In this document: one piece after another, positions 6,162-9,829 of the stretch
Layout of the letters: every line of letters starts with the position of its first letter
Position numbering within the stretch: position 1 is the stretch's first letter
Source of the DNA: Bacillota bacterium
Lineage (GTDB): Bacteria > Bacillota > Clostridia > Christensenellales > UMGS416
Direction of reading: 5' to 3'
Assembly: GCA_023410875.1 (NCBI GenBank)
Contig: JAEYPH010000083.1
Coordinates: 1-9,829, forward strand
DNA: 9,829 bases
Made by a program: the position numbers and the translations under genes
Notes under the pieces: model-generated
Database searches by the model: none
Told to the model about the DNA's origin: nothing
Seen by the model: only the letters and a program-made list of their open reading frames with translations

Positions 6162-7004
6162 CTAGAGCGCCACTTCGCCGTGGAACACCTCCACAGCAGG
6201 GCCGGTCTTGTACACACTGCCTTGCTTGCCCGGCCACTCGATTGTCAGCGTGCCGCCGCGCAGATGCAGGTTCACGTGCTCATCCACCAGGCCCAAGCGC
6301 ATGAGCGCCACGGCGGTGGCGCAGGCGCCGGTTCCGCAGGCCATGGTCTCGCCGCTGCCGCGCTCCCACACGCGCATGACGACGTTCTGCCGATCCACCA
6401 CATGGGCGAATTCGATGTTGGCCTTGCGAGGGAACACCGGATGGGTCTCCAGAGCCGGTCCGATGCGCGGCAGGTCCAGCGAAGCCGGGTCTTCCACCAG
6501 CGTGATGGCGTGGGGGTTGCCCATGGACACGCAGTGCAGCGTCCACTGCACGCCCAGCGCCTCTACCTTGAGCCCAAAGGCATCGGGCCCCTCCGCGCTC
6601 ACGGGGATCAGCGCCGGGTCGAAGATGGGCGCGCCCATGTCCACCCGGGCCGTGGCGATCGTGCCGTCGGGGCCGGGGAACACCTCGATGCGCTTGAGCC
6701 CCCCCAGCGTCTCAACATAGATCACAGGCTTACGGGCCAGGCTGTGGTCATAGGCGTATTTCGCCACGCAGCGCACGCCGTTGCCGCACATCTCCGCCTC
6801 AGAGCCGTCGGCGTTGAACATCTGCATGCGCACGTCGCCCGCTTGCGAGGGCAGAACCAGAATCAGGCCGTCGCCGCCGATGCCGGTGTGGCGCTCGCTT
6901 AAGCGGATGGCCAGCTTGGGCAGGTCCACGCCGTCCAGGCGCTCCTCAAAGCCATTGACATACACATAGTCGTTTCCAGCGCCATGCATCTTGGTAAACT
7001 TCAA
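6162..7004 (-). CDS. dapF: Diaminopimelate epimerase
   Basis: A 280-residue cofactor-independent epimerase that turns LL-diaminopimelate into the meso form needed for peptidoglycan and for lysine. Both catalytic cysteines are present: Cys73 in ADGSEAEMCGNGVR and Cys223 in GSGETMACGTGAC. The N-terminal KFTKMHGAGNDYVYV is the conserved opening of the family and fixes the start at a TTG codon (7004-7002), 6 nt after GAGGTG. The first internal ATG would cut into the conserved MHGxGND block. It sits 40 bp downstream of glnA and 45 bp upstream of dapL, with no terminator in either gap, so co-transcription is likely. A TTG start may lower its yield relative to its neighbours. Confidence 0.96.
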   Translation of the reverse strand: MKFTKMHGAGNDYVYVNGFEERLDGVDLPKLAIRLSERHTGIGGDGLILVLPSQAGDVRMQMFNADGSEAEMCGNGVRCVAKYAYDHSLARKPVIYVETLGGLKRIEVFPGPDGTIATARVDMGAPIFDPALIPVSAEGPDAFGLKVEALGVQWTLHCVSMGNPHAITLVEDPASLDLPRIGPALETHPVFPRKANIEFAHVVDRQNVVMRVWERGSGETMACGTGACATAVALMRLGLVDEHVNLHLRGGTLTIEWPGKQGSVYKTGPAVEVFHGEVAL

Positions 7005-7044
7005 GACTTCACCTCATAGCCAGTCGTGCGGCAAACACCGCTGG

Positions 7045-8367
7045 TCAGTAAACGCGCAGATACGTATCGATCTCCCACTGGTGCACGCGGGCGCGGTAAT
7101 CGTCCCACTCGCGCTCCTTGGCGCTCAGGAAGTGCCGCGTGGCGTGGTCGCCCAGGGCACTGATAAGCAGGCCGTCGGACTTGAAGGCGTCCAGCGCCTC
7201 ACGCAGGCTGCCTGGCAGCGCGCGGATGCCCAGCGCCTGGCGCTCAGCAGCGGTCATCTCGAAGATGTTGCGCTCCACGCTGGCCGGCGGGCGGATGTCG
7301 TGCTTGATGCCATCCACCCCCGCGGCCAACATGGCCGCCAGCGCCAGATAGGGGTTGCAGGAAGGGTCTGGGTTGCGCAGCTCGATGCGGGTGCCGCTGC
7401 CCCGGGCCGCGGGGATGCGGATCAGCGGGCTGCGGTTGCGGGTGGCCCAGGCGACGTATACCGGAGCCTCGAAGCCGGGCACCAGACGCTTGTAGCTGTT
7501 GACCAGCGGGTTGGTGAGCGCCGTGAGCGCCACACTGTGCTCCATGAGGCCGCCGATGAAGTTGCGGGCAGTCTTGCTCAGGCCCAGCGGATCGGCCGGA
7601 TCGAAGAAGACGTTTTGCCCATCACGAAACAGCGACTGGTTCACGTGCATGCCGCTGCCGGCCATGCCGTAAATGGGCTTGGGCAGGAACGTGGCGTATA
7701 AACCATGGCGTTTGGCGATGGTCTTGACCACGCTTTTGAACGTGATGATGTTATCGGCAGCGCGCAACGCGTCGGAATACTTAAAATCGATCTCGTGCTG
7801 GCCCTGGGCGCACTCGTGATGGCTGGCCTCAATCTCGAACCCCATCTCCTCCAGCGAAAGGCAGATGTCCCGCCGGGCTTCTTCGCCCATGTCGATGGGG
7901 GCCAGGTCAAAATAGCCGGCCTCATCGTGGGTTATCGTGGTCGGGTTGCCCGCCGGGTCCACCTGGAAGAGGAAGAACTCGCATTCCGGCCCCACGTTGT
8001 AGGAATAGCCCATGTCGGCGGCCTGCTGAAGCACTCTCTTGAGCACATGGCGCGGGTCGCCTGCAAAGGGCTTGCCGTCGGTCGTGTATACATCGCAGAG
8101 TATGCGCGCCGTGCGCCCGCCGCCTTGCCTCCAGGGAAGAACGACAAAGGAGTCGGCGTCGGGGCGCAGGATCATATCGGATTCCTCGATGCGCACAAAG
8201 CCTTCTATGGAGCTGCCATCGAACATGATGCCGTGCTCCAGCGCCCGGGGCAGCTGATCCACGGTGATGGAAACGTTCTTGGGCATGCCCAACACATCGG
8301 TGAACTGCAGATGGACAAACTTGACGCCCTGCTCTTCGCAGTTTGTGATGATGGAATCCATATTCAC
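7045..8367 (-). CDS. glnA: Glutamine synthetase, type I (alpha class)
   Basis: A 440-residue glutamine synthetase making glutamine from glutamate, ammonia and ATP as a cytoplasmic dodecamer. Visible blocks are FDGSSIEGF (49-57), PECEFFLF (from 127), the ECAQGQHEID metal-site region (about 185-194), KPIYGMAGSGMH (230-241), NSYKRLVPGFEAP (290-302), NRSPLIRIP (311-319), and the C-terminal block RIELRNPDPSCNPYLA (327-342). The region where beta-type enzymes carry the adenylylated tyrosine reads NIFEMTAAER, with Phe instead of Tyr. This fits the Firmicute alpha class, which is regulated by feedback and by GlnR/TnrA contact rather than by adenylylation. The start is probably GTG at 8367: AGGAGG lies 10 nt before it, but 16 nt before the next candidate, ATG at 8361. 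The frame stays open upstream to 8529, but that stretch contains the promoter and reads as non-coding. Confidence 0.96.
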   Translation of the reverse strand: MNMDSIITNCEEQGVKFVHLQFTDVLGMPKNVSITVDQLPRALEHGIMFDGSSIEGFVRIEESDMILRPDADSFVVLPWRQGGGRTARILCDVYTTDGKPFAGDPRHVLKRVLQQAADMGYSYNVGPECEFFLFQVDPAGNPTTITHDEAGYFDLAPIDMGEEARRDICLSLEEMGFEIEASHHECAQGQHEIDFKYSDALRAADNIITFKSVVKTIAKRHGLYATFLPKPIYGMAGSGMHVNQSLFRDGQNVFFDPADPLGLSKTARNFIGGLMEHSVALTALTNPLVNSYKRLVPGFEAPVYVAWATRNRSPLIRIPAARGSGTRIELRNPDPSCNPYLALAAMLAAGVDGIKHDIRPPASVERNIFEMTAAERQALGIRALPGSLREALDAFKSDGLLISALGDHATRHFLSAKEREWDDYRARVHQWEIDTYLRVY

Positions 8368-8377
8368 GGGTATCGAA

Positions 8378-8383
8378 CCTCCT
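8378..8383 (-). promoter_or_regulatory. Ribosome binding site deciding the glnA start
   Basis: AGGAGG ends 10 nt before GTG (8367-8365) and 16 nt before ATG (8361-8359). The spacing favours the GTG, giving a protein two residues longer than from the ATG. Confidence 0.7.
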
Positions 8384-8403
8384 GCCAGTTTGAAAGGACA
8401 AGA

Positions 8404-8425
8404 ATACAACCTTGCAATATTGTAT
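8404..8425 (-). repeat. Inverted repeat at the glnA transcription start
   Basis: ATACAA (8404-8409) and TTGTAT (8420-8425) form a 6-bp inverted repeat with a 10-bp centre. It directly abuts the -10 box and spans the predicted start site near 8419. Its position would suit a repressor operator, or a hairpin at the 5' end of the mRNA. It does not match the GlnR/TnrA consensus TGTNA-N7-TNACA. Confidence 0.4.
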
Positions 8426-8455
8426 ATTATAGCAGAATCCAGCCGTTGGTGGCAA
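8426..8455 (-). promoter_or_regulatory. Promoter of glnA-dapF-dapL
   Basis: A perfect -10 TATAAT (8431-8426) is preceded by TGC, giving an extended -10. TTGCCA (8455-8450) stands at -35 with an 18-nt spacer. The predicted transcript has a leader of about 50 nt before the GTG start. It is the strongest promoter in the window. Confidence 0.8.
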
Positions 8456-8478
8456 TTTATTTTTGCACCCAAAACAGT

Positions 8479-8514
8479 TGCCAACTTCATATTTCCCCAT
8501 GAAACCGGTTGGCA
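8479..8514. repeat. Interrupted dyad in the glnA/lipoprotein divergent region
   Basis: TGCCAAC (8479-8485) matches GTTGGCA (8508-8514) in inverted orientation. Just inside, TTCAT (8486-8490) matches ATGAA (8499-8503), with four unpaired bases (ACCG) on one side. The centre lies about 75 bp upstream of the glnA start site and about 110 bp from that of the lipoprotein gene. It could bind a regulator shared by both genes. No coding function is seen in this 268-bp gap. Confidence 0.45.
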
Positions 8515-8571
8515 CACCGAAGCGTCCAAGGATTGTATTCCCGGTTTCCCAGTTCGTCTGTTCGCGGACGT

Positions 8572-8599
8572 TTGCCATGGCGTAGATTTGGTTTATACT
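8572..8599 (+). promoter_or_regulatory. Promoter of the lipoprotein gene
   Basis: TTGCCA (8572-8577) is followed after 16 nt by TATACT (8594-8599). The start site would be near 8606, leaving a short leader with AGGAGG (8621-8626) placed 9 nt before the ATG. Confidence 0.6.
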
Positions 8600-8635
8600 A
8601 TATCATAAGAGAATACGGACAGGAGGTTCCCGACG

Positions 8636-9805
8636 ATGAAACGTCGCCTTCCCATCCCTCTCCTGGCGGCAGCGCTGGCTCTGGCACTGGCCGCGTGCAA
8701 CGCTCCCGACACATCGGTCTTCCGGCCCTATACCAACGTTCCTGCGCCGTCCCCCGGCCATTCGGAGCTTACGTTCACCGCTCGCCCCGACGAGCTGGCC
8801 ATCGGCAGCCAGCCCTTCGCACAGCTCACGCCGGAAACTGTGCGTAGCATACGCATCACGATCATCCGCGACAGCCAGCCGACGGATTGGCCGGACCCGT
8901 GCAAAATACTGGATACCAAAGCTGCTTTGACCCCTGTGCTGACTTATCTGCAGAGTGTCGCTATTACCGACTCATCGGCGGCACACCCAGATAAGCTGTT
9001 TACCGCTGTACCTGGAGCAACAGCGTTGGGCGTGGACATTGAGCTGACCGACGGCAGCACGTCAAACTATTGTTTCAACCAAATGCAGATGTACGCAGGC
9101 TATAGCTACACCATCTCTGCAGCAAAGGATTTAGTAGCACTGTATGAAAGCCTGCCAATCGCGGAGTTCTATCCGCAGATCGGCAATGTGCTGACATCAT
9201 CGTCAAAATACAACGATGATGACATCTTCATTCGCAGAGGGGCCGACATCCCACAAGGCCCTTGTTCCGTCGGCCAGCTCATCCGACGCGAGGATGGCGA
9301 GGAAACGGTGCTCCATGAGTGGGTCAGCCTGTCGCCTTTCTTCTTTGAGAAGAGCGATGACCGAATTGTATTCGCTGGCTATCCCGGTGGCGACACTCCT
9401 TCGCTGGAATCGGTGCGCTATTACAGCATGGACGAGAACGGTGGCGACCTCAAGGAGCTGGATGCCAAGTTTCACGACGTGGAAAGCCCCATATGGTTCA
9501 ATGACATGATTTACTATGTTGGCTGGACCCAGGACAACGTGTACCCCAAACCCCTCAACAGCGCCCGCGCCGATTTTACCCGTCACATCAAGGTGATGGA
9601 CATCCCCGGCCCACTGGTGGGCATCAGCATCAACGGCGGCGGGGTTTATTGCCTGAGCGCCGACCGCAAGAGCCTTTTGCGCATGCCCGATACCGTCGTG
9701 AAGTCCTTTCCTGCTCCCATCCAACAGGTCGCCTATATCCAGGCCTACAATCAATACACTTTTACCGATAGCAGCAGCAAGGAGCATAACTGGAATCCCG
9801 ATTGA
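8636..9805 (+). CDS. Lipoprotein of unknown function
   Basis: A 389-residue protein and the only plus-strand gene. The N-terminus is a clear lipoprotein signal: MKRR, a hydrophobic stretch (residues 5-20), and the lipobox LAAC with the lipidated cysteine at 21, followed by Asn. It should be anchored on the outer face of the cytoplasmic membrane. Residues 22-60 are Pro/Ser/Thr-rich and look like a flexible linker. I recognise no family in residues 60-200. The second half has blocks such as VRYYSMDENGGDLKEL and SPIWFNDMIYYVG, with alternating aromatic strands and Gly-Asp turns. These resemble the short repeats of beta-propeller or DUF5050-like extracellular proteins; this is a weak call. The ATG at 8636 follows AGGAGG. 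The gene is divergent from glnA. No terminator is seen in the 24 bp left after the stop. Confidence 0.85.
   Translation: MKRRLPIPLLAAALALALAACNAPDTSVFRPYTNVPAPSPGHSELTFTARPDELAIGSQPFAQLTPETVRSIRITIIRDSQPTDWPDPCKILDTKAALTPVLTYLQSVAITDSSAAHPDKLFTAVPGATALGVDIELTDGSTSNYCFNQMQMYAGYSYTISAAKDLVALYESLPIAEFYPQIGNVLTSSSKYNDDDIFIRRGADIPQGPCSVGQLIRREDGEETVLHEWVSLSPFFFEKSDDRIVFAGYPGGDTPSLESVRYYSMDENGGDLKELDAKFHDVESPIWFNDMIYYVGWTQDNVYPKPLNSARADFTRHIKVMDIPGPLVGISINGGGVYCLSADRKSLLRMPDTVVKSFPAPIQQVAYIQAYNQYTFTDSSSKEHNWNPD
9195..9221 (+). repeat. Perfect inverted repeat inside the lipoprotein gene
   Basis: CATCATCGT (9195-9203) and ACGATGATG (9213-9221) form a 9-bp stem with a 9-nt loop inside the coding sequence, over codons for a Ser- and Asp-rich stretch. 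It may simply follow from runs of TCA/TCG and GAT codons. Confidence 0.5.
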
Positions 9806-9829
9806 GTTCAGTTGGGCAAACCTCCTGCG

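Noticed and set aside
5592..6902. Long plus-strand open frame opposite dapL and dapF
   Set aside because: It spans two real genes and their gap, has no motif, and is explained by the GC bias of the opposite strand.
7705..8502. Plus-strand open frame opposite glnA
   Set aside because: It is antisense to glnA and runs through its promoter region; composition is non-coding.
1..9829. CRISPR array, tRNA or rRNA genes
   Set aside because: No regularly spaced repeats, no tRNA cloverleaf with a T-loop motif, and no rRNA-like stretch were seen on either strand.

Overview
The window looks like a chromosomal segment of a high-GC, Gram-positive-type Firmicute, most likely a gut-type Clostridia/Oscillospirales relative. 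This is inference. It rests on the strong GC bias, the AGGAGG-type ribosome binding sites, the alpha-type glutamine synthetase without an adenylylation tyrosine, the LL-diaminopimelate aminotransferase (DapL) route to lysine, and a heterodimeric ABC exporter of the kind common in Firmicutes. All genes but one lie on the minus strand. They are described here in transcription order, from the right end of the window to the left.

Right end (8368-9829): a 268-bp divergent intergenic region carries back-to-back promoters, one for glnA (minus) and one for an unrecognised lipoprotein gene (plus, 8636-9805). It also holds an interrupted dyad and an inverted repeat at the glnA transcription start.

Metabolic block (8367-4826, minus): glnA, dapF and dapL follow each other with gaps of 40 and 45 bp and no terminator between them. 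A strong hairpin ends the unit at about 4857-4826. The block joins glutamine synthesis to the last steps of meso-diaminopimelate synthesis, which feeds peptidoglycan and lysine. A NUDIX hydrolase gene (4809-4288) starts just past the terminator and has no obvious promoter of its own.

Exporter block (4197-121, minus): a good promoter is followed by a leader of about 250 nt. The leader holds a 29-codon ORF behind a perfect AAAGGAGG, a set of alternative hairpins built from four copies of the palindrome CCGCGG, and a textbook intrinsic terminator (hairpin plus six U) placed before the first structural gene. Two ABC half-transporters follow, joined by an ATGA overlap. Their ATPase motifs are asymmetric in a complementary way (Asp in place of the catalytic Glu in one, LSTGE in place of LSGGQ in the other), as in BmrCD/TM287-288 type heterodimeric multidrug exporters. 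The layout predicts ribosome-controlled transcription attenuation of the exporter, like bmrB-bmrCD of Bacillus subtilis, but with its own leader peptide and RNA elements. This is the most interesting system in the window.

Left end (1-160): the exporter terminator (minus) sits next to an oppositely oriented terminator (plus). At the very edge is a ribosome binding site for a minus-strand gene outside the window, possibly the start of an IS200/IS605-type element.
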